64,000 nt of DNA. Origin: Prevotella sp. (GTDB taxonomy: Bacteria > Bacteroidota > Bacteroidia > Bacteroidales > Bacteroidaceae). A program made the translations under genes and the position numbers. Positions 1 to 7,791 of the stretch are shown here, in pieces (position 1 is the first letter of the stretch; each line of letters opens with the position of its first letter). Location: assembly GCA_016291495.1 (NCBI GenBank), contig JAEEXI010000013.1, forward strand, positions 1 through 64,000, in the 5' to 3' direction. The notes below the pieces were generated by a model. The model did not search any database. It was not told the DNA's origin and saw only the letters and a program-made list of their open reading frames with translations.

Positions 1-233
1 ACTATGTTGCAAAGGTACGAAATTTTCCTGATATGTGCAAGCTTTTTAGCAACTTTTTTTCAGAAAATCTCGCCTCTTCCATCGGGTCAAGTTACCCACT
101 TACCCACTTACCCACCTATGACAGGAAGGTTTCCCGTAAGTCAAATGAGCTGAAAGAATCTCGCTTCAATTCAGCCATGACAAGGGAAAGCTCGACGAAG
201 TCAACATTTCCTGAAAAAGTTGACTATGGAATC

Positions 234-269
234 TTATTATTATATATATTATAATATATATAATAATAA
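234..269. repeat. Perfect 36-bp AT palindrome
   Basis: Every base from 234 to 269 is A or T and the segment equals its own reverse complement. It sits inside the nested inverted repeat. It could extrude as a cruciform or act as a DNA-unwinding or terminator-like element. Confidence 0.8.
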
Positions 270-300
270 AGCTATTATCTCTTTATTTTGTACCTTTAGA

Positions 301-317
301 GCCCCTTGATAAGGGGC
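301..317. other. Short GC hairpin
   Basis: GCCCCTT and AAGGGGC form a perfect 7-bp stem with a GAT loop. There is no T tract, so a simple intrinsic terminator is not indicated. It lies inside the larger inverted-repeat region. Confidence 0.6.
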
Positions 318-466
318 GGCTATAATGCAGGGATAACCCCCTCCTTCAAAGATGTTGACTTCATAGAATAAAAACCCTTCCTGTCATAACTGGGTAAGTG
401 GGTAAGTGGGTAAGTGAATGCAGGGGCTAGTACCGCTGACATCAATTAAAAAATCAAGCCGGATTC

Positions 467-497
467 TTGGTATTATCGAAAATCTTTGCTATTTTTG
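467..497 (+). promoter_or_regulatory. Promoter of the restriction operon
   Basis: TTG at 467-469 is followed after 20 bases by TATTTTTG at 490-497, matching the Bacteroidetes -33/-7 promoter. A start near 504 would give a leader of about 370 nt before the start codon at 875. Confidence 0.6.
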
Positions 498-531
498 CAA
501 TCAAGTACTGGCTAATCGTCGTGACACGGCG

Positions 532-600
532 CTTGCCATTGGCAAGAAATCTTTCTTAGGGCGCTGCTACGGCAGAACAAGTGAAGAGCCTCAGTGGAGG
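532..600 (+). promoter_or_regulatory. Hairpin cluster in the operon leader
   Basis: Three perfect short stems follow the promoter: CTTGCC/GGCAAG with an ATT loop (532-546), CTGC/GCAG closing a TACG loop of the very stable UNCG class (564-575), and CCTC/GAGG with an AGTG loop (589-600). A run of stems including a UNCG loop suggests a folded leader or small RNA. No known riboswitch class was recognised. Confidence 0.4.
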
Positions 601-722
601 TGCCGGTGCGATTTTAGTGGGTAAGACAATAACGACATGAGCAGTTATTAGGATGATATAGAAACCTGAGAAATTTCTTATTCAAAACTGATTTAATGAT
701 AATTGTGATTGTTCGCGTTTAT

Positions 723-810
723 AAGCGTGGACGTCACTTATCAATCAGTTGGGCAATCTCAGGGCCTCTATATCAGGTAAGAGCGGACACGCTTTTTGTA
801 TGTATAGAGG
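723..810 (+). promoter_or_regulatory. Interleaved stems: attenuator-like or pseudoknot
   Basis: AAGCGTG (723-729) can pair with CACGCTT (788-794), which is followed by a short T run. CCTCTATA (765-772) can pair with TATAGAGG (803-810). The pairings interleave, so they are either mutually exclusive, as in an attenuator, or form a pseudoknot. Either could control entry into the gene at 875. Confidence 0.35.
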
Positions 811-874
811 TCTTGAAAATATATGACCCAAAGATTCCGATAAGTGCTTTTGCCATTAGCTATAAGCGCAAAGA

Positions 875-1867
875 ATGTCCAATAAAGACGAAAATCCTGC
901 CTGTATCGACATCAGGGAGGATGACTTGTTGGCATTGTCGGCAGAGGTGCTTGATACACTGCTGCGCGACCATACCACAGGCAAAAATATCTTCTGGGCG
1001 ACGCATGACTATGAAGCGCTCGGCTCAGAGTATGATTACCATTCTGAGATCCTGCCTGAACTGATTACAGGTGAGCATGGGATGGTGATTCGTCCTCGTG
1101 TGCTAAAATCGAAAGCAGAACAGACGGACAGGGCCAAGGATATGGCAGAGGTGTTCACGCCCTCATGGGTATGCAATGCCCAGAACAATCTGGTGGATGA
1201 AGCATGGTTTGGCAGGAAGGATGTCTTTAATACGGAAGACACCACAAACCATACTTGGAAAGCCAATCCAGACAAGATCACATTTCCTGAAAACAAAACA
1301 TGGAAGGACTATGTGCGAGCTACCCGTTTGGAGATGACCTGCGGTGAGGCTCCCTATCTTGTGAGCCGGTACGATGCAACAACAGGTGAACCTATCCCAC
1401 TACAAGAGAGAATCGGACTACTTGACAGGAAACTAAGGGTAGTCAGCGAGAATACAGAAACCAGCGGCGACTGGCTGGATTGGGCACAGACGGCATACAA
1501 ACACATCTATGGTTTTGAGTGGCAGGGCGACAACCTGCTATTGGCTCGCGAAGCTTTGCTTTGGACCTTCATTGAGTACTATCAGGCTAAGTTCGGCAAA
1601 GCTCCACTTCTCAAATCTATCAACTACATAGCTTATATCGTTTCGTGGAACCTATGGCAAATGGATGGCCTGAAAGGTGTCATCCCTGACAGTTGCAGCA
1701 ATGGTGTAACTGAGAAGATACAGACCTTATTTGGCGAAGAAGAGCGAATAGTTAATTGCAAGGGTTGTCTGCAAGAAGACCTGCGACGCCACAATGGTAC
1801 TTACTGCTTGATTCGCGACTGGGCTAATGACAAGAAGAAAATCCGATTTATAGACCTCATGAAATAA
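875..1867 (+). CDS. Restriction-modification methyltransferase-like subunit
   Basis: This 330-residue protein resembles proteins annotated as restriction endonuclease subunit M in Bacteroidetes. An EVFTPSWV motif lies near residues 92-99, where Eco57I/PglX-type N6-adenine methyltransferases carry their VFTP signature. LEMTCGEAPYL (152-162) looks like the S-adenosylmethionine-binding motif I. YGFEWQGDNLLLARE (212-226) fits the following acidic motif. The catalytic NPPY tetrad is absent and is instead found in the next gene, six bases downstream, so the two products probably form one enzyme. The start ATG at 875 follows an adenine-rich stretch. Family assignment rests on motifs; the division of labour is inferred. 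Confidence 0.65.
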   Translation: MSNKDENPACIDIREDDLLALSAEVLDTLLRDHTTGKNIFWATHDYEALGSEYDYHSEILPELITGEHGMVIRPRVLKSKAEQTDRAKDMAEVFTPSWVCNAQNNLVDEAWFGRKDVFNTEDTTNHTWKANPDKITFPENKTWKDYVRATRLEMTCGEAPYLVSRYDATTGEPIPLQERIGLLDRKLRVVSENTETSGDWLDWAQTAYKHIYGFEWQGDNLLLAREALLWTFIEYYQAKFGKAPLLKSINYIAYIVSWNLWQMDGLKGVIPDSCSNGVTEKIQTLFGEEERIVNCKGCLQEDLRRHNGTYCLIRDWANDKKKIRFIDLMK

Positions 1868-1873
1868 GAGCCT

Positions 1874-4800
1874 ATGGCTACATTTGAATCCTCACTGAAA
1901 TCCAAACTAATCTATGTTTTCGCCATCAATGACGAACGGCATAGTGACTGCCTGAAGATAGGTGAAACCACCATCGATGAAGATGACGGCAGCGATCTCT
2001 TCAACAATGCGGAGTCACTGCAAGATGCGGCCCACAAACGCATACGCCAGTATACCAAGACTGCCGGTATTGCCTATCAGTTACTCTATACGGAAATCAG
2101 CATCTTTGTGCGTAGCGGCATGATTATGACCTTTAACGACAAACAGGTGCATAAGGTGTTGGAACGAAGTGGTATCAAACGCAAACAATTCGATGGTGTG
2201 ACTGGTGCTGACGAGTGGTACTGCTGTGACCTGGAAACCGTAAAAAAAGCCATTAGTGCCGTGAAAAAGGGAGAGACGAGTCTGCATCCATCAGAAATCA
2301 CTAAAGGACTGTCACCTATTATCTTCCGTCCCGAACAACAGGAGGCTATTGACAAGACTCGCAAGCGCTTCAAGAAAGGCAATCAGATGCTGTGGAATGC
2401 CAAGATGCGATTCGGCAAGACACTCTCTGCCCTTCAAGTCGTGAAGGAAGAGGTGTTTGTGCGTACCTTAATATTAACCCATCGTCCTGTAGTAGATAAA
2501 GGCTGGTTTGAGGATTTCGGCAAGATATTCTACGACCGCAAGGATTATCACTATGGCTCAAGAGACAACGGTGAGGAATTCCATGTTCTAGAAAGACAAA
2601 TAAAGTCTGGCGGTAAGTACGTCTATTTTGCGTCCATGCAAGACCTCAGAGGTTCGGAACAGGTAGGCGGCAAGTTCGACAAGAATAATGAGATATTCAA
2701 GACCTCTTGGGACTTTGTTATCGTTGATGAGGCTCATGAGGGAACCAAGACGGAGTTAGGTCAGAACGTACTGAAAGAGCTCATCAAAGATAATACCAAG
2801 GTGCTTCAGTTGTCAGGCACGCCTTTCAACCTCTTCGACGACTACTCGGAAGAAGAGATATTCACTTGGGACTATGTGATGGAACAAAAAGCCAAACAGG
2901 AATGGGCTGTGGATAATCCTTACGAACCTAATCCATACGCTTCGTTGCCAGCCATCAATATCTATACTTACGATTTGGGTAATCTGATGAGTGAGTATAT
3001 GGAGGATGAGAAAGCTTTCAACTTCCGAGAATTCTTCCGCACCAAGGATGACGAAACCTTTGTTCATGACACGGATGTTGACCGTTTTCTCACGTTGCTT
3101 TGCAAAGAAGATAGAGACAGCCTCTATCCATATAGCAACGACACGTTCCGCCGTATCTTCCGTCATACGTTGTGGCTGGTTCCTGGTGTGAAAGCGGCTC
3201 GTGCATTGAGTGCTAAGTTAAAAACACATCCAGTGTTCGGTATGTTCCAGATAGTCAATGTAGCGGGCAATGGTGACGAGGACGAGGAAAATGCCGAGGC
3301 TTTAAAGATGGTGAACAAAGCCATTGGTGAAGACCCAGACGAGACCTATACCATCACTTTGAGTTGTGGACGTTTGACTACGGGTGTCAGCATCAAACCA
3401 TGGACGGCAGTATTTATGATGGCAGGTTCTTTCAGCACTTCTGCTGCCCAGTATATGCAGACCATCTTCCGTGTACAGACTCCCTTTACCAGTCACGGAC
3501 GCATGAAAGAACAATGCTATGCCTTCGACTTTGCCCCCGATAGAACTTTGAGAGTGTTGGCAGAAACAGCAAAAGTCTCAGCCAAGGCTGGCAAGCAGAC
3601 GGAGGAAGACAGACGGATTCTTGGGGACTTCCTAAATTTCTGTCCTATCATCAGCATTGACGGTTCGCAGATGAAGCCTTACGATGTAAACAAGATGATG
3701 AGCCAGCTGAAGAAAGCCCAGATAGAAAAGGTTGTTCAGTGTGGTTTTGAGGATGGAGCACTCTATAATGACGAGTTGCTGAAGTTGACAGATGTAGAGT
3801 TGAAAGACTTTGATGATTTGAGGAAAACCATTGGCACCACGAAGGCAATGGCTAAGACTGATGACATTGATGTCAACAACCAAGGTTTTACCAAAGAGCA
3901 ATACGAAGAGAAGGAGAAACTGGAGAAGAAAAAGAAGAAAGACCTGACACCTGAGGAACAAGCACGACTCGACGAACTGAAAGCTATGAGCAATCAGCGT
4001 AAGAATGCCATCAGCATTTTGCGAGGCATCTCTATTCGTATGCCTCTGTTGATATATGGTGCAGAGCTGATGAATGAAGATGAAGAGATTACCATCAACA
4101 ATTTTGCTTCGCTGATAGACGATCAGTCATGGGAAGAATTTATGCCAAAAGGTGTTGACAAGGAGAAGTTTGAGAAGTTCAAGAAATACTACGATCCAGA
4201 TGTCTTCCGTGAGGCAGGAAAACGCATCCGTGAGATGGCCCGTGCTGCTGATAAGTTTACCATCGAAGAACGGATTGAGCGAATCTCAGCCATCTTCAAC
4301 ACTTTCCGCAATCCAGATAAGGAAACCGTTTTGACTCCTTGGCGAGTGGTGAATATGCACATGAGTGATTGTCTCGGAGGTTGGTGCTTCTATGATGAGA
4401 AATACAAACAGCCCCTGTCTGTGCCTCGCTATATCAGTCAAGGGGAGGTAACGAAAAAAGTGTTCCGGCCTGATTCCCACGTGCTGGAAATCAACTCAAA
4501 GAGCGGTCTATATCCGCTGTATGTGGCCTACAATATATATAGGTGTCGCGTAGAAGAGGCCAAGCTGAAATACGGAGAGGTCGGAATCGGCTTTGCCAAA
4601 AGTCTTTGGGATGCAACCATTGAGGAAAATATCCTCGTGGTCTGTAAGACCCCGATGGCTCGTAGCATCACCAAACGAACCCTTGCTGGTTTCCGCTCTG
4701 TCCGCGTGAATGCCCAGTATTACAAAGACTTAATCCAAAACATTTCAGAACGCCCAGAGGCTGTCATCAATACCTTCCGTGATGGCAAGCATTTCTGGAA

Positions 4801-5794
4801 AATAAACGATAATACGAATATGAAATTAGACGCAATAGTAGGAAATCCACCGTATCAAGAACTTGATGGTGGAAATAATGCAAGTGCGATGCCTGTCTAT
4901 CAACACTTCGTAAACGTTGCAAGATATATCAAACCAAGGTATATTTCTATGATTATGCCATCACGTTGGTGCGTAAGCGGTAGAGGGCTTGATGCTTTTC
5001 GTGAGAGCATGTTGACAGATAATCATTTCGCAAAGATGTTTGATTTTAGAAACGGTGGTGATTGTTTTCCTGGTATTAGAATTGGTGGAGGTGTTTGCTA
5101 TATATTATGGGATTCAACATACAACGATAACAAGTTGGAAATAACAAATATGCCTAAGACAACTGTTTTACCTCAGTTGCGTCCGAAGAAAGAATTTGGA
5201 TTAGATTTTCTTATTAGGGATAATATTATACGAAGTATTATCTATAAGGTATCTGCTATTGGCGAGCCAAAGATGTCAACATTATCTTTTTCTCAGAAGC
5301 CCTTTGGATTTAGGACAAATTTTATGGAGTTCAGAAAAAGTGGAGAAATCAAATTATATACAAAAAAGGAAAAAGATGGATTTGGCTATGTCTCAAGGGA
5401 AGAAATAACTAAAAATGCAGAATTCATAGATGAGTGGAAAGTTGTAACCTCAAGAAGCACATCTGTTCCAGAAGAAGATAATGGTCAAGTGTTGCGTGAA
5501 GTACAAACATTCATTTCCGAGCCTGGGTCTGTTGTCACAGAATCATACGTGGTTGTCGCCTCGTTTAATGATGAATTACTCGCCAAGAATTGTTTAACAT
5601 ACCTCAAAACAAAGTTCTTTAGAATACTTTGCCAAGTTACAATTGTTTCTCCAGATGTATCAGCAAGGACTTTTGATCTTGTTCCTATCCAAGACTTCAC
5701 CCGTGTTTGGACTGACGAAGAACTCTATGCAAAATATGGGCTAACGGACGATGAAATCCAATTTGTCGATTCTACTATTAAGCCAATGGGGTAA
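1874..5794 (+). CDS. GIY-YIG-like / SF2 helicase / N6-methyltransferase fusion
   Basis: This 1306-residue protein combines three activities of a restriction system. Residues 11-33 (LIYVFAIN... KIGETTI) resemble the GIY-YIG/T5orf172 nuclease start. Residues about 145-560 are an SF2 helicase or translocase with AKMRFGKT (176-183), DEAH (285-288), LSGTPFN near 312 and an arginine-finger-like QTIFRVQTPF region. A charged linker rich in E and K follows near 670-700. The C-terminal third carries GNPPY (NPPY at 991-994), the catalytic motif of adenine-N6 methyltransferases, and probably a target-recognition region. LEINSKSG just before it may be a weak motif I. It forms an operon with the gene ending at 1867. 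Bases about 4800-5690 are visibly more AT-rich than the rest. The domain calls are motif-based; phage restriction is inferred. Confidence 0.7.
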   Translation: MATFESSLKSKLIYVFAINDERHSDCLKIGETTIDEDDGSDLFNNAESLQDAAHKRIRQYTKTAGIAYQLLYTEISIFVRSGMIMTFNDKQVHKVLERSGIKRKQFDGVTGADEWYCCDLETVKKAISAVKKGETSLHPSEITKGLSPIIFRPEQQEAIDKTRKRFKKGNQMLWNAKMRFGKTLSALQVVKEEVFVRTLILTHRPVVDKGWFEDFGKIFYDRKDYHYGSRDNGEEFHVLERQIKSGGKYVYFASMQDLRGSEQVGGKFDKNNEIFKTSWDFVIVDEAHEGTKTELGQNVLKELIKDNTKVLQLSGTPFNLFDDYSEEEIFTWDYVMEQKAKQEWAVDNPYEPNPYASLPAINIYTYDLGNLMSEYMEDEKAFNFREFFRTKDDETFVHDTDVDRFLTLLCKEDRDSLYPYSNDTFRRIFRHTLWLVPGVKAARALSAKLKTHPVFGMFQIVNVAGNGDEDEENAEALKMVNKAIGEDPDETYTITLSCGRLTTGVSIKPWTAVFMMAGSFSTSAAQYMQTIFRVQTPFTSHGRMKEQCYAFDFAPDRTLRVLAETAKVSAKAGKQTEEDRRILGDFLNFCPIISIDGSQMKPYDVNKMMSQLKKAQIEKVVQCGFEDGALYNDELLKLTDVELKDFDDLRKTIGTTKAMAKTDDIDVNNQGFTKEQYEEKEKLEKKKKKDLTPEEQARLDELKAMSNQRKNAISILRGISIRMPLLIYGAELMNEDEEITINNFASLIDDQSWEEFMPKGVDKEKFEKFKKYYDPDVFREAGKRIREMARAADKFTIEERIERISAIFNTFRNPDKETVLTPWRVVNMHMSDCLGGWCFYDEKYKQPLSVPRYISQGEVTKKVFRPDSHVLEINSKSGLYPLYVAYNIYRCRVEEAKLKYGEVGIGFAKSLWDATIEENILVVCKTPMARSITKRTLAGFRSVRVNAQYYKDLIQNISERPEAVINTFRDGKHFWKINDNTNMKLDAIVGNPPYQELDGGNNASAMPVYQHFVNVARYIKPRYISMIMPSRWCVSGRGLDAFRESMLTDNHFAKMFDFRNGGDCFPGIRIGGGVCYILWDSTYNDNKLEITNMPKTTVLPQLRPKKEFGLDFLIRDNIIRSIIYKVSAIGEPKMSTLSFSQKPFGFRTNFMEFRKSGEIKLYTKKEKDGFGYVSREEITKNAEFIDEWKVVTSRSTSVPEEDNGQVLREVQTFISEPGSVVTESYVVVASFNDELLAKNCLTYLKTKFFRILCQVTIVSPDVSARTFDLVPIQDFTRVWTDEELYAKYGLTDDEIQFVDSTIKPMG

Positions 5795-5809
5795 AAAGTT
5801 GGCAAAAAA

Positions 5810-5841
5810 TTTGGAGGTTTCAGAAACTTTTCCTATCTTTG
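5810..5841 (+). promoter_or_regulatory. Promoter with no gene downstream
   Basis: TTTG at 5810-5813 and TATCTTTG at 5834-5841 are 20 bases apart, a good Bacteroidetes promoter. The next plus-strand gene starts at 6605 and an opposite-strand gene lies between. It may drive a short RNA ending at the hairpin at 5921-5949. Confidence 0.45.
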
Positions 5842-5920
5842 CAACGTCAGAATGTCGTCAGAGGGCGCGAAACAATTGTTTTCATAACAATATTCAAGCT
5901 GGACCTTTCTGACCATCATA

Positions 5921-5949
5921 TGAGGACATAGCCCACAAGGTTATGTCCT
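5921..5949. terminator. Hairpin between convergent units
   Basis: GAGGACATA and its complement TATGTCCTC form a 9-bp stem over a loop of about 11 bases. The stem overlaps the stop codon of the minus-strand gene at 5941. No long T tract follows on either strand, so it is a weak intrinsic terminator at best. Confidence 0.4.
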
Positions 5950-6453
5950 CAGTTCTTCTATCACTTCATTGATAATCTGCTTAATTGACTCTTTGTCTGG
6001 AGCTTCAAATGCTTCCGACTTTACCACGACAGCTTTACTATTGTGCACGACATAACATTCGTCAAGTGAGCCTTGAGTGAAGTCTTCATGGCGACCTAAA
6101 AGACCGGATACAATCTTCTTTGTCTTCAAAACACTCTCTGATAAATGCATGTCGAAATCGAGGACCACTACCTTACATCCTTGCTGTTTGGCCTTGCGAA
6201 ATGCAGACTTGATACCATTTTCACTTTCAACACCTTTCCTATCGCCAAGTTTTCCATTAATAGTGTATTCAGGATTCTTATGACCTATAATAAGTAGATG
6301 TTCATTGATACGAATATACATGTTCTCAAAACAACGGAGCAGGACTCTCGCCACCCGAATGTTGTCGGCGAGTTCTGTTTGGTCAGCCATCTCGCTTATA
6401 AGCAAGCGCTCACCATATATCTCATCTACTACAAACTGGCTATCTGAAATCAT
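5941..6453 (-). CDS. BECR-like (CdiA C-terminal type) nuclease-fold protein
   Basis: This 170-residue protein resembles the CdiA C-terminal tRNA-nuclease family of the BECR fold. The matching block runs from NPEYTINGKLGDRKG through ENGIKSAFRKAKQQG to KVVVLDFDMHL, the usual sequence of strand, helix and strand. No transport or polymorphic-toxin N-terminus is present, so it would act inside the cell. No clear immunity or antitoxin gene lies beside it; it is transcribed against the restriction operon and divergently from the gene at 6605. Promoter motif TACCTTTG (6458-6465, minus strand) lies only four bases before the ATG, implying a leaderless transcript or a later start (Met22, near 6390). 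The toxin role is uncertain. Confidence 0.45.
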   Translation of the reverse strand: MISDSQFVVDEIYGERLLISEMADQTELADNIRVARVLLRCFENMYIRINEHLLIIGHKNPEYTINGKLGDRKGVESENGIKSAFRKAKQQGCKVVVLDFDMHLSESVLKTKKIVSGLLGRHEDFTQGSLDECYVVHNSKAVVVKSEAFEAPDKESIKQIINEVIEELRT

Positions 6454-6457
6454 AGTG

Positions 6458-6465
6458 CAAAGGTA
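6458..6465 (-). promoter_or_regulatory. -7 element of the BECR-like gene
   Basis: On the minus strand this reads TACCTTTG, the Bacteroidetes -7 consensus. It is four bases from the ATG at 6453, so transcription would begin at or very near the start codon. Confidence 0.45.
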
Positions 6466-6570
6466 ATCATTTTCTGTAAGACCCCCTACAAGTTTATCAC
6501 GAAATAGTTAAATTCCATGAAAAAAAATGTAATCGAATGCTGGTCTCCATGGTAATTATTTCTTTTTTAT

Positions 6571-6578
6571 TAATTTTG
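6571..6578 (+). promoter_or_regulatory. -7 element of the HARE-HTH-like gene
   Basis: TAATTTTG lies 27 bases before the ATG at 6605. The upstream -33 element is poor, so the call rests on the -7 motif and position. Confidence 0.4.
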
Positions 6579-6604
6579 CGTGTACGATTTAAAGATAATG
6601 CAAA

Positions 6605-7213
6605 ATGACGATTAATGAGGCTTGTATAAAAGTGTTGACCGAATTGGGAGGAAGAGCTCCTTTGAAACTCCTTTGTATGAAAGTTCAAGAGATAGTCGTA
6701 TTTAAGGGCGCTACTCCCTACAATAGTATTTGTACAGAGCTGATTAACCATCCGAAGAATTTTCGTCGAACTGAAGGAAAGAAAGGCTGGTGGGAACTCG
6801 TATCCTTTCAAGAAGAAATCGCAAGTCGCGATAAGCGTATCAAGGAGTTAGAAGAAGTAAACGCGCGTCTAAAATCAGTTAAGACAGAGGATGACTTCGT
6901 TAGGCGTATGGTGGCTGAGGCTAAGATTCTATACAAACACGACAAAGACAGTATGGATGTGATCCGCCAGATTCTGCATAATCTGGGGCGCAGCGATGCT
7001 GAGGAGGAGCTGGATGCCTGGATAGAGGGCAGGGTATACAAACCTTCAGATACAGTTACAGGTGCGATAGCAGACCTGAACAAGACGCTGAAGAATGGCG
7101 TTGAGGAGGGAGTGACTATTATCAACGCAGGCAACTACAAGCCGCAGATACAGACACAGAACGTGGGAATGCCCACTATAGGACAGCAAACGACAAAACG
7201 TATAGAGAAATGA
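6605..7213 (+). CDS. HARE-HTH-like winged-helix protein with coiled coil
   Basis: The first 65 residues (TINEACIKVLTELGG ... YNSICTELIN ... KKGWWEL) match the pattern of the HARE-HTH winged helix, a domain known from restriction enzymes, RNA polymerase delta subunits and chromatin proteins. A charged helical stretch (about 70-95) is predicted as a coiled coil. The rest is helical and ends in a Gln/Asn-rich tail. Its stop codon overlaps the start of the next gene (ATGA at 7210-7213), so the two are translationally coupled. Position after the restriction genes suggests a regulatory or DNA-binding role in the island, but this is inference; the protein has no assigned function. Confidence 0.5.
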   Translation: MTINEACIKVLTELGGRAPLKLLCMKVQEIVVFKGATPYNSICTELINHPKNFRRTEGKKGWWELVSFQEEIASRDKRIKELEEVNARLKSVKTEDDFVRRMVAEAKILYKHDKDSMDVIRQILHNLGRSDAEEELDAWIEGRVYKPSDTVTGAIADLNKTLKNGVEEGVTIINAGNYKPQIQTQNVGMPTIGQQTTKRIEK

Positions 7214-7791
7214 TTAAGGAAGAGAACAAATGCGAGCAGACGACATACAACCAGGCGGCTTGGATACTGAACTATCAGCCAACCATCAAGGAACAACATA
7301 TCCACATGGGTGAAAAGTCGAGTGTGGAAGAAACTGGTATGGAGCCACAGAAACAATCAGAGGATGCCGTAGTAGTGGAAGAAATGAAGCCTACTTCTGC
7401 CAAACTTATTGTTCCTGAAAGCGAGGTGGCTAATTGTTTCAAATTCACCTACGATTTTGTTAAGTTGAAAGTAGCAGATATTATTCGAGACTACTATAAA
7501 GGCTCCTACGCCAACCTTGCCCTGATAGAGATTGTGTTGTTTGACCATAAACAGCTCAATAGGCGAAACTCTCATAAAGCATTTGTAAGGGCTCTCATAG
7601 CATGGGGCTTGCTTGAGGTGGCAGATGAAGAGGAACTCAAAAAAATTGTGAGTGCTGTTACCGACAAACATAACCGTCTTAATCGAATTTCAAGGGAAGG
7701 ATATAAGAAGTGGGGTGATGACCATCCTGATAAATCCATCTGTGAAAATATTGGTAGAGATTTAGGAGATTCGATGCCTTATAACGGATAA
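7210..7791 (+). CDS. Hypothetical protein coupled to the HARE-HTH-like gene
   Basis: This 193-residue protein has a low-complexity N-terminus (1-65) and a compact C-terminal domain (about 75-193) with the blocks YYKGSYANLALIEIVL and HKAFVRALIAWGLL. Similar domains occur in uncharacterised Bacteroidales proteins, usually next to a small partner, but no function is known to me. The ATGA overlap with the upstream gene makes co-translation and complex formation likely. No catalytic motif, signal peptide or membrane segment is visible. Confidence 0.5.
   Translation: MIKEENKCEQTTYNQAAWILNYQPTIKEQHIHMGEKSSVEETGMEPQKQSEDAVVVEEMKPTSAKLIVPESEVANCFKFTYDFVKLKVADIIRDYYKGSYANLALIEIVLFDHKQLNRRNSHKAFVRALIAWGLLEVADEEELKKIVSAVTDKHNRLNRISREGYKKWGDDHPDKSICENIGRDLGDSMPYNG

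Larger units (their letters stand above)
92..413. repeat. Nested imperfect inverted repeat with iteron-like ACTTACCC units
   Basis: The left arm (92-132) and right arm (372-413) are reverse complements over about 40 bases, with a two-base mismatch and one extra base. Each arm starts with repeated ACTTACCC-type 8-mers followed by a TATGACAGGAAGG block. A second perfect 11-bp pair lies inside: GAAGTCAACAT at 197-207 and ATGTTGACTTC at 352-362. The arrangement resembles a replication origin, recombination site or transposon-end remnant; which one is not decidable here. Confidence 0.75.
1..874. other. Non-coding island edge and leader of the restriction operon
   Basis: This 874-base stretch has no convincing gene. 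It holds a nested inverted repeat (92-413), a 36-bp perfect palindrome (234-269), a GC hairpin (301-317), a promoter (467-497) and a hairpin-rich leader running to the start codon at 875. The short open frames here translate repeat DNA or overlap the downstream gene and show no recognisable protein features. Confidence 0.7.

Noticed and set aside
33..254. 73-codon frame at the window start
   Set aside because: It runs through the ACTTACCC repeats and the AT palindrome, giving low-complexity protein with no recognisable features.
418..624. 68-codon frame in the restriction leader, and an alternative frame ending in a GG-leader-like peptide (KSLSGGAGAILVGK)
   Set aside because: The first lies over the predicted promoter. 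The second, though bacteriocin-like, has an in-frame TAG just upstream and no start codon.
696..1064. 122-codon frame overlapping the first restriction gene
   Set aside because: It shares bases with the well-supported gene at 875 in another frame and has no family features.
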